From Microbotryomycetes sp. JL201 (taxonomy: Eukaryota > Basidiomycota > Microbotryomycetes): a stretch of 64,000 nucleotides of DNA. Shown here one piece after another: positions 37,754 to 48,614 of the stretch. The stretch lies in NCBI GenBank assembly GCA_033819885.1, contig JAQYUZ010000041.1:101224-165223 (forward strand). The letters are read 5' to 3'. The notes beneath the pieces are model-generated. The model was given only the letters and a program-made list of their open reading frames with translations, did no database searches and was not told where the DNA came from. A program made the translations under genes and the position numbers. The stretch's first letter is position 1, and each line of letters opens with the position of its first letter.

Positions 37754-38594
37754 ATGCTCATCGGTAAGTTGTCCGAGGTCCTCCTTGCCTGCCCGCGGTC
37801 CACGAAATCTTGTCACTGACGTGCTGTGCACGTAGGACTCGCGGCCGAGTGCACTTGCACATACTCGTTAGCAAAATATGAGGCGCTGCGAGACAATATC
37901 GGAGACATGTACGAGGGCGCCACCGTCCACATCGGCGACATTCGGTCGTTTCAGATTCTCTTGATCATTGGCGCCGTTTTTGTCGCCACAGCTTTGGGTT
38001 CCGAATTCTTCTTCATGCTCCAGTGGCCGTTGTATCCTTGGCCAAGATGGTACAGGCGTTTTATCGAGGCGGCCACGGTGTTCATCTTTGGAATGGTCCT
38101 TGCTGCCGCCATCGGCTCGACGGTAAGTCTGAGGCTCAAGCGCGGGTCCATAGATGCACGATCGTAGCAAGGTTGCGAAACGTGCAAATTGGCTGACATG
38201 ATCGTTCCGCCAGGTTGTCATCGCGACGCATTCTGCCACCATCACGGGTGTGTCGGACGAGGTCATCCGGGAGGCCACTGCCCTTTACTTCCGTCCGCCG
38301 TTGCAGTACAACAAGTGGGCGGTCAACATTGCATATGTCGTTCTCATCTGGGTCACCGTCCCTTTCGTCGCCGTCTCAGTCTACCTCATGAACAAGGCGG
38401 CTTTACATGCCGAAGTGTACGGACCTGGACCGATGGGCGGCAACTCGCTCAAGTCTGTTCGCGGTCCGGACGGCAAAGTGTTCCAATCTGCACTCGTCAC
38501 AGGCAACACGATGGCAGAAAAGTCGACAACAACAGCGTCACATGCGTCCGAAAAGTCAAACACGCCACTTGAACGGTCTGCCAACGTCGTGTGA
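37754..38594 (+). CDS. Fungal four-span membrane protein of unknown function
   Basis: Exon 1 is ten nt (ATGCTCATCG, 37754-37763), joined at 37836 after a 72-nt intron; the next join (about 38120-38213) is also in phase. The product is about 225 residues. Hydrophobic spans: SFQILLIIGAVFVATALGSE, AATVFIFGMVLAAAIGSTVV and WAVNIAYVVLIWVTVPFVAV, perhaps with a fourth near the N-terminus. Between spans are short charged loops (LYPWPRWYRRFIE). The C-terminal 70 residues are Ser/Thr-rich and cytosolic by the positive-inside rule. I do not recognise a named family. It lies in line with another membrane protein 430 bp downstream, but they share no clear similarity. Confidence 0.65.
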
Positions 38595-39024
38595 TGGTCA
38601 TGGCACTTTCTTCTGGTTTGACGCATGCTCATGTCGTTCAGAGCTAGACGGTGTACCATAGAGACTCGAGCGCCCGCTGTTTGTTTGCACCTTGTTGATA
38701 TACTTTCGAATACCCTTTCATCGTAATCCTTTGGCTTAATTTTCAAACATTGCTTGTCAAGTGACAGACGTTGTCTCGCCCTCAACAAGGACACTGAAAC
38801 TTCGAGGCAGAAGTTGCAGACTTGGAATTAACAGGTTGATCTTTGGGAACCGACGCTGCAATTAGCTTTGGTGCAAACCATCGTCGGCATGTGGGGCGCC
38901 AGCGGCGAGCATTTATTTTTGGCTGCGATTGCACGCCGAGCCGAGGCGCACGCCCGCCTTGTCCAGCGACCACGTTGGTCCGGGGCTGTAGGCCAGCGGG
39001 TGCTGGAGTGTGTGCTCGCTGGCC
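38595..39024 (+). other. Spacer between two membrane-protein genes
   Basis: A 430-bp stretch with no supported frame. It should hold the terminator of the upstream gene and the promoter of the next. Confidence 0.45.
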
Positions 39025-40129
39025 ATGTCTGACGACGAAAAGGGCGGGACGGTCATGGCCCACATCGCGACGGCGCAACCAGCCGAAAGGGACGAGTCCT
39101 CCGAGCTGCCGTATACAGACTTGCAGTTCTTCAAGAGCTTCAAATGGCGCATACCTGCGTTGTACATGGTTTTCCTGGTGTTCTGGAATATTGTTGTGCC
39201 TTGCCTGTTGTTTTACGCGCTCGATTTCCGTCAGTGCCTCGGCGAATCGGCCAGCGCTCCACAATCGACTCGGGAAGCTGATACAGACACGTCAACAGTG
39301 ACTGGAATGGATGACGCAACCATAATCGGAATAAGCTCCGCTGCGCTCGGTATCAGCTCTTTCATCGACATGCCGATACGTTTGTTCAAGCTGATTCGAC
39401 GCGGAGAACGATACGCGCCACCCGACGTCAATGGGCAGCGCCACGAGTGGTACTACCTTGATGCTACCATGATGGCGTGCGCCTGGATCCTCGGATTCTT
39501 TGCCGTTCCACTCTCGGTCGCTCCAGCGATACCCACATACCCGTTCTTCTTGTTCTCTTTCGGCATGCTCGTGCTAGCGGCAGTCATCGCCGCAGTCGTC
39601 TCGCTCAAGTCGTTCAAATTGCCAATCAAACTGTCCAGCCAGCCGAGAGGAGCAATGTCCAGACCACTTGCATTTTACGTCGTCGAGGACGTCGTAGCTG
39701 TCGACTTTGGACGTGGCAAGCCGTGGCGAGCGGCTATCAACGCCAGGCGAGTTTTTTGTTTGCGACCACACAACATATTTCTATAAACTGACTCCCGCAA
39801 TTTACAAAAGATATGAAACGTCGCCCGTGTTTCAGCAGTCGATGCACAATCAGACGGCAATGTGGGCTGCATCTGGCTCGGTGTTTGTGGGCGCATCTGC
39901 CGCGGTTGCTTGGACCGTACCGTAGGTGCTCAATGCGCCGCAGTTGCATTCTTGCGCGCGAAAGCTGACCGTCGTGGGGTACACTAGGCTCGTAATTGCC
40001 TTCGCGCTCAATCTGTGCTTGTTCTTCATCTGGCTCGGAGCAACGATGTTGATCGCTTGGAAGCTCGCAAAACGCGATTTGAAGCGAGAGCACGAGTGGT
40101 GGAACGCAAAGAAGCCGGTGGCCGCTTGA
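39025..40129 (+). CDS. Fungal multi-span membrane protein (EDVVAVD / NARYxxSP family)
   Basis: ATG 39025 (MSDDEKGG) opens a cytosolic N-terminus, then span FLVFWNIVVPCLLFYALDF. A second region TIIGISSAALGISSFIDMPI is followed by a WYYLDATMMACAWILGFFAV span, SFGMLVLAAVIAAVVSL, and FYVVEDVVAVDFGRG before NARYETSPVFQQ. Basidiomycete and ascomycete membrane proteins of unknown function share the fungal pattern EDVVAVDGG-x-AYR-x-AL-NARYEASP-x-FR. Two further spans follow (AASGSVFVGASAAVAW; LVIAFALNLCLFFIWLGATM) and a charged tail. An apparent GC-AG intron (39747-39810) is needed to keep NARYETSP; a GT-AG intron lies at about 39923-39988. Confidence 0.7.
39747..39810 (+). other. Apparent intron with GC donor and AAG acceptor
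   Basis: Donor GCCAG|GCGAGT and acceptor ACAAAAG|ATATG give 64 nt with a CTGAC branch site 15-20 nt before the end. The join makes NARYETSPVFQQ as in the family. The only close GT donor (GCGA|GTTTTT) would hit a stop (ATATGA) at once in the next exon. Confidence 0.6.
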
Positions 40130-40304
40130 GCAAGTCTGTACGAAGGAGGGGCGCTCGCTCGTATGCGTGACTGAATGTGATGCTAACATTACTGTTGTAT
40201 GACTTGAAACAATACTGAAAAGGCACATAAATGATGTTACGACATAAGGCTATGCACAAATGAAAAGATGCGAAAGGAAGAGAGAAATTTGGCTAGTGGA
40301 TACT

Positions 40305-41863
40305 CTATGCCTTGAGTACGCTCATGAGCGCAACGAGGCCAGCCCAGCCCATGCCATGCTGCGGGAAAGCAATGTGGAGCAAATGCTCGGTCGACGCAGA
40401 ATGTTGAGACGAATGCGACGAAGTGGGGGAGGAAGGCGCGGATGAACTTGTCGTCATTGGAGACGAGACAGCGGACACCTTGCTTGCCGGAGATGCGACA
40501 GAGGTAGGTGAGGTTCTGCCACTGCCGCTGTGGGTTGAGGCCATAAACTTGGCGCGGAATTCACCGCGCTTGGCGAGACCGGTGCGCTTGATGATTTGCG
40601 AGTATCCTTTTGAGAGCATCTTGATGCTCCAGCCATGTAGATTGGCCTCGAGGTGCAACTCTTTCTCTGCTGATGCGCCAAATGATAGACCCGAGTGACC
40701 CTCCTCCTTCATTTGCTTGATGACATGCGCCAACAAAGCCTCGGACGTGCCGCGCGGCGAGTTGGGAAAGTGGATAGAGTTTTTGATCTGATACGTGTCG
40801 TGTGATGTCGGCGACAAGATGGTGAGTGCGACGATGCCTTCGGACGTTCGCGCCACAAAGTATCGCCTGTTGCTAACATCGAGCCAAGGCAACAGCGACG
40901 CGGAAGCAATTTGTCGACCATGTCGGTTAGCCTTCCAGCCTGCGATACCTTCCTCGATCTGCTTCTTGTCGCGCGGATCAGGCTCGAAATCCGGCCCTTC
41001 GATAATCAATTCTTCGATCCGCAGGTTTGCCTTTTCGGCGCGACGGAGGTTGTGCTTGACATCCTTGTTGTTCAAGTTGACGGACTGAACGTCGATCATG
41101 TCTTCGCGAATGCAGCTGAGGACGCTCCAGCCCTTGCGCTTCGGTCCAACACCGTCCGCCAAGACGTGGGCAAAGTCGTCCGTGATGCAGCACCACACCA
41201 GGTGCTTGTGCGCCTTTTTCGCCCACGCATACATTTCGTCCGCAGTCGCTTGCATCTCTTCAATCGTCTCGAGACAAATCGGGTTGCTCCAGGCAAAGAC
41301 AAAGCTGCCACTCTCGAGGTACCCTTGAATCCTTGGCTTTTCAGGCGTCGACGTGCCTCGCCAGATCTTGTACCTCTTTTCGAGCCATGACGTCGTCGAT
41401 GCGTGTCCGTACTCGGCGATAAGCCATGGCAAATCGCTCTTGTCATCGTCGACGAAACTCGACCGAGTCGGAGTGCTTGACCGAGCTCGAGCCGAGATTG
41501 GTTCCTTGTACCGGGCTTTGAGCAGGGCGCGGGCCGTTCCTGCATAGAAACAACCATGATAGAAAGTCCAAGTCAGTACGACGTCCTCGTGTCACTGTGA
41601 TCCGAGGGCGGAGGCGACCAGAGCTGGCCCTTCGCCACCTTGGCCGACGCCGAACCGCTCAATTCGTCCGCGAGAAACTCACCAGGAGTGTCAAAATAGA
41701 CGTTCGGAGGCAGTTCCTGTGCTGGTTCAGCTCGAAGAGCTTCTGCGATCTGTTGCGCCTTTGCAATGTCGACAGATAATGAGTTTGCGGGCGCTGCCAC
41801 CGGTTGCGGATCCGGAGCCGAGGTCGAGAGTGGTGCAGGTGCCAGTGCAACGGTCGCGGCCAT
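40305..41863 (-). CDS. DUF2156-like protein, paralogue 2 (one intron)
   Basis: Two exons, 41863-41596 and 41539-40305, joined by a 56-nt GT-AG intron with TACTGAC branch site; sum 1503 nt, 500 residues. N-terminal 90 residues are Ala/Pro-rich. The conserved part starts WLEKRYKIWRG, then SGSFVFAWSNPICL, HLVWCCITDDFAHVLADGVG, KHNLRRAEKANLRIEELI, ASASLLPWLDVSNRRYFVAR, NSPRGTSEALLAHVIKQM and GLSFGASAEKELHLEANLHG, ending in a hydrophobic MGWAGLVALMSVLKA. Paralogue 1 matches closely through PRGTSE and TGLxKRGEFR. The basic NLRRAEKANL helix and the ARTSEG/GTSEALL strands fit DUF2156 (MprF C-terminal). A Ser-rich insert (about 40.4-40.53 kb) is specific to this copy. Confidence 0.65.
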
Positions 41864-42308
41864 AGCTACGGAGGGTTGAGATGGAGAAGACTGTCTGTTC
41901 TTGTGGCTTGCTGGTTGACAGGGTCGGGAAAAAAAAAGACGTGCTTACTCCACAGCACGCTTTTTTTTGGTCAGCCCGAGTCCGCCTTTCCGCGGTCGAC
42001 CGAGGCGCTCGGTAATAGCTGACTCAAGATTCGCTGATGCGGAGGCCGGTGACATCATAGGTTCGCCGAGCGGAGGCCCTTGTTTATGAAACGATTGCTG
42101 ACCAAGTTGTAGTCGACTACGTTGACATACGAAGTCACGCAGTGAGAAAGGGGCCAGCTTCTGACAGAACTTGCATGCGGAGTTTGAGGATAGACGTGTA
42201 TTCAATATAAAAGTCTGTTCCTGGCTTTGCTTGAAGTGCAAAGAATGATCTGCAGACAGCCGCGTCGGACTCGCGCGCAGCCGCCGTGGTTCCGCCTCCA
42301 CCACCGCC
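41864..42308. other. Divergent spacer with a possible upstream ORF
   Basis: Between paralogue 2 (-) and SRRM1 (+). On the minus strand an ATG near 42055 heads a frame ending 41945 with GRPRKGGLGLTKKKRAVE, 82 bp before the paralogue 2 ATG. It could be an upstream ORF in the leader. No similarity recognised. Confidence 0.3.
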
Positions 42309-43960
42309 ATGGAAGGCCTACGCGCGAGTCCCGTACCACTGAATCACTAAGAAGGGCTCCAAACTGACAGCCGTGCACGCCTTGTAGGGTGTCAGCTCCG
42401 AGCAAGACCGCCGTTTCAAGGACAAGGAAGCGCTCGCCATTAAAAAGGGCGTGTTTCCACCAAGCTTTGACACGAAGGTGGGTCTCTGCCGTGAAAGTGC
42501 TCAATTTTCCGACGACAGGCAACGTCAAGTGGGCTGGGCTGACGTTCGCTCGCGCTCGATCCGTCCGCATGGCACGCGCCCCGCTCGTGTACGTGCAGGT
42601 TGACATGCGCAAGGTCGAGCTGGCCGTCATGAAGCCTTGGATAGCCAAGAAGGTGGTTGAGCTACTCGAGTTTGAAGACGAAGTGCTGATCGAATACATC
42701 AACTCGCTGCTCGAAGACACCGACAATCCGGTACGCTTGTATACTCATATACGTCGACGCCATGTCACACAGAATAGCTAACTCTGTATTCCCATACGAT
42801 TAGATCGTAGATGCGAAAAAGATGCAGCACGCGTTGACGGGCTTTTTGCACAAAAAGACGCCCATCTTTATGCAACAGCTCTGGGATTTGCTGCTCTCAG
42901 CACAGTCCAACCCGCTCAGAGTGCCAACAGAGCTTTTAGAGGAAAAGAAGAAAGAAATGCGCGCGAGGGCTGAAGCCGAGGCTGCGAATAAAAGGGCAGA
43001 ACAAGTTCAGAACGAGCGGATGGCCGCCATCAGGCAGCGTGAACGAGGCGAGAGAGATGGCAATTTCCAAGGCGGGTTCGGCGGATCTGGGCGAGGCGGA
43101 GGTCGCGGGGGCGCCAGCTATGATCGTGGCGAGCGAGGCGGATATAGAGGCAGAGGCGGATACGGCGGTGGACGAGACGGGCCGCCACCTCGCAGGTATG
43201 ACGACTATGCTTACGATAGACGAGGCGGAGGTAGACCTCGTCACGACTATGACGATCACCGGCGAGATGACTACCGTGATCGACCGGTAAGTGTACTTTG
43301 GATCGTGAGAGCGCGAGGCCCAGCTGAGTCGAGACTGCTTCACAAGCGCGGTCGCTCCGTGTCGCGCTCGAGATCTCGTTCGCGCTCCGTCTCGCCTCCG
43401 CCACGCCGTCGCAAAGTAAGCGTCCTCCACGAAGCCTGCCATTTCTGAGTATTGACCTAAAACTTTCGTAGCGCGATTCGTCCTCGCCGCGACGATCTCC
43501 TTCACCCGCTCTACGCCGCCGGGATCGCTCGCGTTCTCGTGATCGCTCGCCTCCGCGTAGGCGATACCGCCGCTCAGTGTCACGCTCGCCTTCTCCTGAA
43601 CGTCAACGTCGCCGTAGCGTTACGCCGCAGGGTCGTAATGATTCGAGGTCCCCCTCGCCACCATCTCGCCGTCAACACCGTGATTCGAGCAGAGACAATC
43701 ACTCTCCGCGCGACAGTGGACGTCGCGATGGCAGCCGCGAACGACAACAGCGCGACAGGTTGCCGCCATCCCCGCGTCGACCGCGTGAAGCGGATCAGAG
43801 CGACAATGTATGTGTATTGACTGTGTTCACAATCTTTCAGGTGCTGACAGAGTAGCTGACGATTGCATTTCGCGCGCAGACGTCATTGAAAGATCGCGAG
43901 CATGAACTCAAGCAAAAGTTGATGATCAAGGGTGCTGCAGCGGCGCAGACGTCTGAGTAG
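42309..43960 (+). CDS. SRRM1: PWI-domain RS splicing co-activator (SRRM1/SRm160 family)
   Basis: Nuclear splicing co-activator bound to exon junction proteins. The N-terminal PWI domain is clear: GVSSEQDRRFKDKEALAIKK, VDMRKVELAVMKPWIAKKVV, ELLEFEDEVLIEYINSLLE and LTGFLHKKTPIFMQQLWDLL. A charged helix follows (ELLEEKKKEMRARAEAEAAN), then Arg/Gly-rich repeats (GGFGGSGRGGGRGG, RGGYRGRGGYGGG) and RS repeats (SVSRSRSRSRSVSPPPRRR, then 43.5-43.8 kb). The end is SLKDREHELKQKLMIKGAAA. ATG 42309 (MEGLRASP) needs a weak donor GTACCA; the PWI exons are firm. An intron at 43287-43346 seems to use an AAG acceptor; reading through the CAG alternative breaks the RS frame. Confidence 0.88.
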
Positions 43961-44936
43961 CACCGGAAAGCGTGTTTGAGGTTGGCATCGAATGCAATGT
44001 ATGCGGTGCTGTGCTTGAAGTATAACAAATATCGGCCGGGTTTCCCCTGGAGACTGAATTGATTCAAATATCGCCGTTTCTGTTGCACACAGCTTACACT
44101 CAACTATATTGTACGTGCGTGCACGGCATTTCTCGCGCGAGCGAAACCCCATTAGCGTCAGAAAGGCGACTCCGGCCCGAACGCCCGGGTTGCGCCGGTC
44201 TCACCTTTGATCAGTCGGCGTGCTGCGAGCGTTTCTAGGTCTGGACAGCGTCACCAAAGCTTCCCATAGTGTAACTGCAAGTCTTCGCCAAGAGACGCTT
44301 CGTTAAATGGCATTTGCGAAGCTCGATGCGCCACCGCACCGTTCGCGAGAGGGCATTCGCTACGGAGGGCAACTACCTGAATGTCAGTCTCGACAGCTTC
44401 CGTTCTTCTGAATTCTAGTTTGCCGAGAATGAGCTGCAAAGGATGTATTTGGGCAAGCTTTTGCGGCCTGGCTGCGCAGACGGCGATCGTCCGCAGGCTG
44501 CTAATAAAGAAGGAAAAGAAAAAAAACGAGAGTGGCCCAGGCTCGGCGACTGCCTGACGTGAGTGTGCTCGCAGTCAAAGGTAGGTCGTGACAAGTGTGG
44601 GTGTGTTTGTGGGTGAGCCTGTGCCCGTGCGCGTCAAATTTCGGCGGCGCTGAACAAGAGACTCGAAAGCCCCGGCGTCTGGCGCGCTGCACCTGCCCTT
44701 GAACGTCCGTTTCCCGCTTCTGTGCCGCGCCAGGCCATTTGATTCTGGGTCCTTGGCTCAGGTGCCGGTCACGGAGGTGAGTTGCATCTGAGCACGCCTC
44801 GGGCGCCGCGCCGCTCCGCTGTTGCTGACGCCGTCCCGCACCGCCCACTTGGTCTCACCGCGTCATCGTCCAGCACTCGAACGATTTGCAAGTTTGAGGA
44901 TTGCTCCAGAGTCCGATACTCGCCAGCGAAGGCGCG
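43961..44936. other. Long spacer (about 980 bp), small frames only
   Basis: Holds the SRRM1 terminator and the bHLH promoter. On the plus strand 44320-44560 two adjoining open stretches in one frame (ATEGNYLNVSLDSF, then FAENELQRMYLGKL), split by a single stop, look mildly protein-like; no family recognised. A G/T-rich tract with repeated GTGGGTG lies at about 44600-44622. Confidence 0.35.
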
Positions 44937-47900
44937 ATGGACGCCGTTTCAGCCGCTCCGTCGCCCGCGTTCTACCCAGACGCGGCGAGCACGGCCGCCG
45001 CACAGCAGCAACAGCAGGTCATGAACAATATTCATGACTTGCTGTCCCAGCAGCCACAGCAGTCGCAGCAGCAGCCACTGTCGCCCCAATCGGCCGACTT
45101 TCGCGAGTTGCTCGCAGAATTCACGGCCAATGCGGCTCTGAGCCCGGACAGCGCCACGACGGCAGGCGCTTACGCTCCCACGACGGCCCAAGTCGACTTG
45201 AGCAATGCCGCCTCGCTCGTCGCAGACTTTGCGGCAGCGCAACAGCACCACGCTCGACCGCCGTCCGTTGCCGCCTTTGCCGCCGCCGCCGCCGCCGCCG
45301 CTCCGCCCGGGGGCCTCGCGCGCTCATACGCAGGCGCCAGCAGCCATGCCGCCCAAGGAGCCTCACCAGGACCATCACGGAATGCACGGGACCGTGAACG
45401 CAGCGCACAAGAGGCCTTGCTCGAGCAGCTCGGCTACCCAACGGATCAGTTTGTGCCTTCGTCGAGCGCATCAACGCCAACTCCGCAATACCCCCCGCCT
45501 CTCGTCAACAACAAGGATCAAGTCACAGCTGCACTGCTCAACATGGAGCCGCAGACGCGCACCCATCTCCTCAACGCGCTCCTTCAGATCAAGAACCAGC
45601 AGCAGCACCAGCAGCACCAGCAGCAGCATGCAAACTCGCCCGCCTCGGCCAATGGCGTATCGCCACGACCAATGATCCACCATCATCCGAGCCCGCGCAC
45701 CGACATGCACAGCTCACTGTCGAATCAGCCTTCGCCTCTCGCGACTGGGCACATCAACTCGCCGCAAGCGTTCTCAAACGGCAGCTCTCCTATGCCCCGG
45801 TACTTTCCTCAGGTCCCTCAGCAGCAACAGCATCAGCAGCACTCGGCGCATCTTGGCTCTCAAGCGGGTTCGCTTCCTGGATCGCTCGTGTCGTCACCAG
45901 CCCAGTCGCCGTACCTGCAAGCAACCCAGTCTGCGCCTCAACCTCCCCCCTTCGCTTCGGCGACGCCGACAGGTCACGTTTTTGGCTCCGTACCTCTTGC
46001 AGTCCAAACCTCAACGTTTAGTCAACAGCAACAGCAGAACCAGCTTCAAGACCCAGGTCACTTCTCTCTGGATGCGCTACGGGCCGCTGGCGGGCAACCA
46101 GACATGAACTTGCGCGGCGCGCTTACCGGTGACAGTTACGCTACGACCGTCGCAGACAGGAGCGATTTCGGAGATAACGATGTATGCATCAAGCATCCAT
46201 CATTCCGCGCTCACCGTAAAAACTGACACTGACTTGCTCCACACAGTTTGTATTCAGTCCTCTCATGTCGCCGGCCTTGACGCCACAATCCGTGTTCACA
46301 GCAGGCTCGTCGTCTGTCCCCACATCGACATCCTTCGTACCGAGCACCTCTCTCGTCTCGCCAGCCGACTTTTTCTCGCCATTATCGTCCCCAGCCATCA
46401 TGCCCCAGTTTCAAGGTGATCCTGCCACAACACACCAACAGCGTCTCGTCTTGCAAGGCTTGGTTGACCAAACGAGGGCACTCGGCTTTGACGGAACCAG
46501 CATCAACGCTCTGCTTGGATCTCCCGTAATTCAATCAGGGCAAGGCCAAGTGCACCAGTCTCCGAGGCTGGGCCCATCCGAAATGAATGGCGCTCAACAA
46601 GGAACCTCTGCTGGTAGCGTGCGACGCGGCGCGAGCACAAAAAAGACGAGACCGAGCCCGTTACTCAAGCCGACGGCTGATGCTCAATTGCGTCGCAAGA
46701 AAGCGGCGGCGCAAGGCGGTCGCGGCACGAGTGTCAGCAGCTCAAGCGGGCTCAGGAGCGCTACTAATAGTCCGTTCATGGGTCCCTCCGCGCCGAAAGG
46801 CGTAAAGACGTCCCCTAACGGGTCCACTTCTGCCACCAACACCCCAAGTCCAGTGGATCTTGAAATGGCAGAGGCGCCCGGTCTGATGGGTCCACCTCCA
46901 GTGCCACAAGCTACCGCAACAGCTGCACCGGGCGTACAGGATTGGATGAATCCTGCCACACCGTCGATGCTGATGAACCTGCCGAGCAACGTCAGCATGT
47001 CGTCCCTTGGGGGACCGAGCCAGACAGTGGTCAAGTCTTCGCCGCCTGAAGTTGTCGGTTCCCAGCCGCACAGTCCGGCGCAAACGAAGCCGTCTCCGCC
47101 TTCCGCGATCAAATTTGCACCAATCGCGCCTGCGCCAGCTCGACAATCGCAGCAGCAGATCCAGCCCAAACTTGCGCCCAAACCTGCTGTTCAGCCGACG
47201 CCAAAATCGAGCCTGGGCAAAGCGGCGTATGCCGAAACCTCAAGCTCAAATACAGAGGTACCGACGTCGAAATCGAATGGCGCGCCAAAGAAGATTACAG
47301 GTAGAAAAGGTCCAAGCCCTCGAGTGCAAGCAACGACGAAGGTCAAGCCGTTACTTGCTGACAGTGCGTACCCGCCTTCTCATTTCGAACTCGTTTCAAC
47401 GCTAACCTGGGTGTTTACGGCACGCAGATGATGTCAGCGCGAGTGTCAAGAAGGGCAATGGCGACGCTCGAGGCGATGCGCTTGACGTGATCCTCGACGG
47501 GATGAACGGCAGTCCAGACGTTCGACGAACATCGCACAAGGCTGCTGAACAAAAGCGCCGCGACTCGCTCAAAGCGCGGTTTGAAGAGTTGCGCGTGCTG
47601 CTGCCACCGATCGCTTTAAGTGACAACCCTGCGGATCGTCGACCTGGAGAAGGCAACGTTGGCGGGCAACGAGCAAACACGATTGACCCTTTGAACCCAA
47701 ACAAGGGCGTCAGCAAGGTGGCGTTGTTGAGACGGAGCAACGAGTACATTGGCATGCTTCAAGATCGGATCACAAGGCGGGACCAGGCGATCGATACTTT
47801 GCGGGCCAAACTGAAGCAGGTTCAACAAGATTACGGGCTCGAAGAAGCGTTGGATGAGGTGCCTGGACTTGATCTGGACAATATCGACAAGGAAGAAAAG

Positions 47901-48244
47901 GCAGCAGGCACTTTATCGTTCTGTGAGCCCCGTTGCAGCTTGTGTGGTGACCAGGCTGTTTGCTGACCGACAATTCGGCGGTTGGTTTCGGCTTAGACGA
48001 GAACCTCGATGACGACGATGACGATCCGTTGGTCGACGAATCTCGCACGGCGCCTACGACTGCTCGCAAACCCACGTCTCGTCGACGATCTAGCGCCGCT
48101 GCCATTGACACTGGCGTACTTGCCGGCACCTCGAAAGCAAACGGCGCCCGTCGATCGATTAGAACGCGAGGTAGCGGCGGTGTCCCTACCGGCGACGATG
48201 TGATATCTGATCATGTGAGCGCCATGGACATGGAACTGGAGTGA
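44937..48244 (+). CDS. Glutamine-rich bHLH transcription factor
   Basis: Nuclear DNA-binding protein of about 1,000 residues. ATG 44937 (MDAVSAAPSPAFYPD). The first two thirds are low-complexity: Gln runs (45005-45070, 45598-45632), Ala runs (45280-45302) and Ser/Pro-rich repeats, typical of activation domains. The bHLH lies at about 47.52-47.8 kb: SHKAAEQKRRDSLKARFEEL, RVLLPP, then an unusually long loop of about 40 residues, then VSKVALLRRSNEYIGMLQDR with a leucine-zipper-like tail (IDTLRAKLKQVQQDYGL). The basic region has the His-Glu-Arg set that reads CACGTG-type E-boxes. Introns at about 46180-46246, 47370-47426 and 47922-47951. Target genes unknown. Confidence 0.85.
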
Positions 48245-48614
48245 TTCGGCTGCAGCACCAATGATAGCTATCGCATGACCTGCCTTGTACGACTTTGTGA
48301 GCTCTTTTCATTCGGAACTCTTTCTCTATAGACTAGAAGCAATTTTGTGGACTTTTTCTTTGTTGAAAATAATAATCGAAAAGTGTGTCGTGCGTTGGGT
48401 GATATGCTTGCATGTGATGACGTGGCGACGGATCGCCCACGGCACTGCGAGCGTGCGCCTGCGCCACTGCGCGCGCTCGTCCGCAGGCTGAGGCGAACTC
48501 GTACTGCTGCATCATTTCCAACTCGACACCGCTCATTCGACCCGAGGTACATCTTTAAAGCACAGTTGGACAGGTTCGTGCGTGTTTGTCGCCATCAGGG
48601 GGCACGGCATTCGA
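48245..48614 (+). other. Spacer between bHLH gene and sterol acyltransferase
   Basis: AT-rich 3' region (48320-48380) and the promoter of the following gene. No supported frame. Confidence 0.45.
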
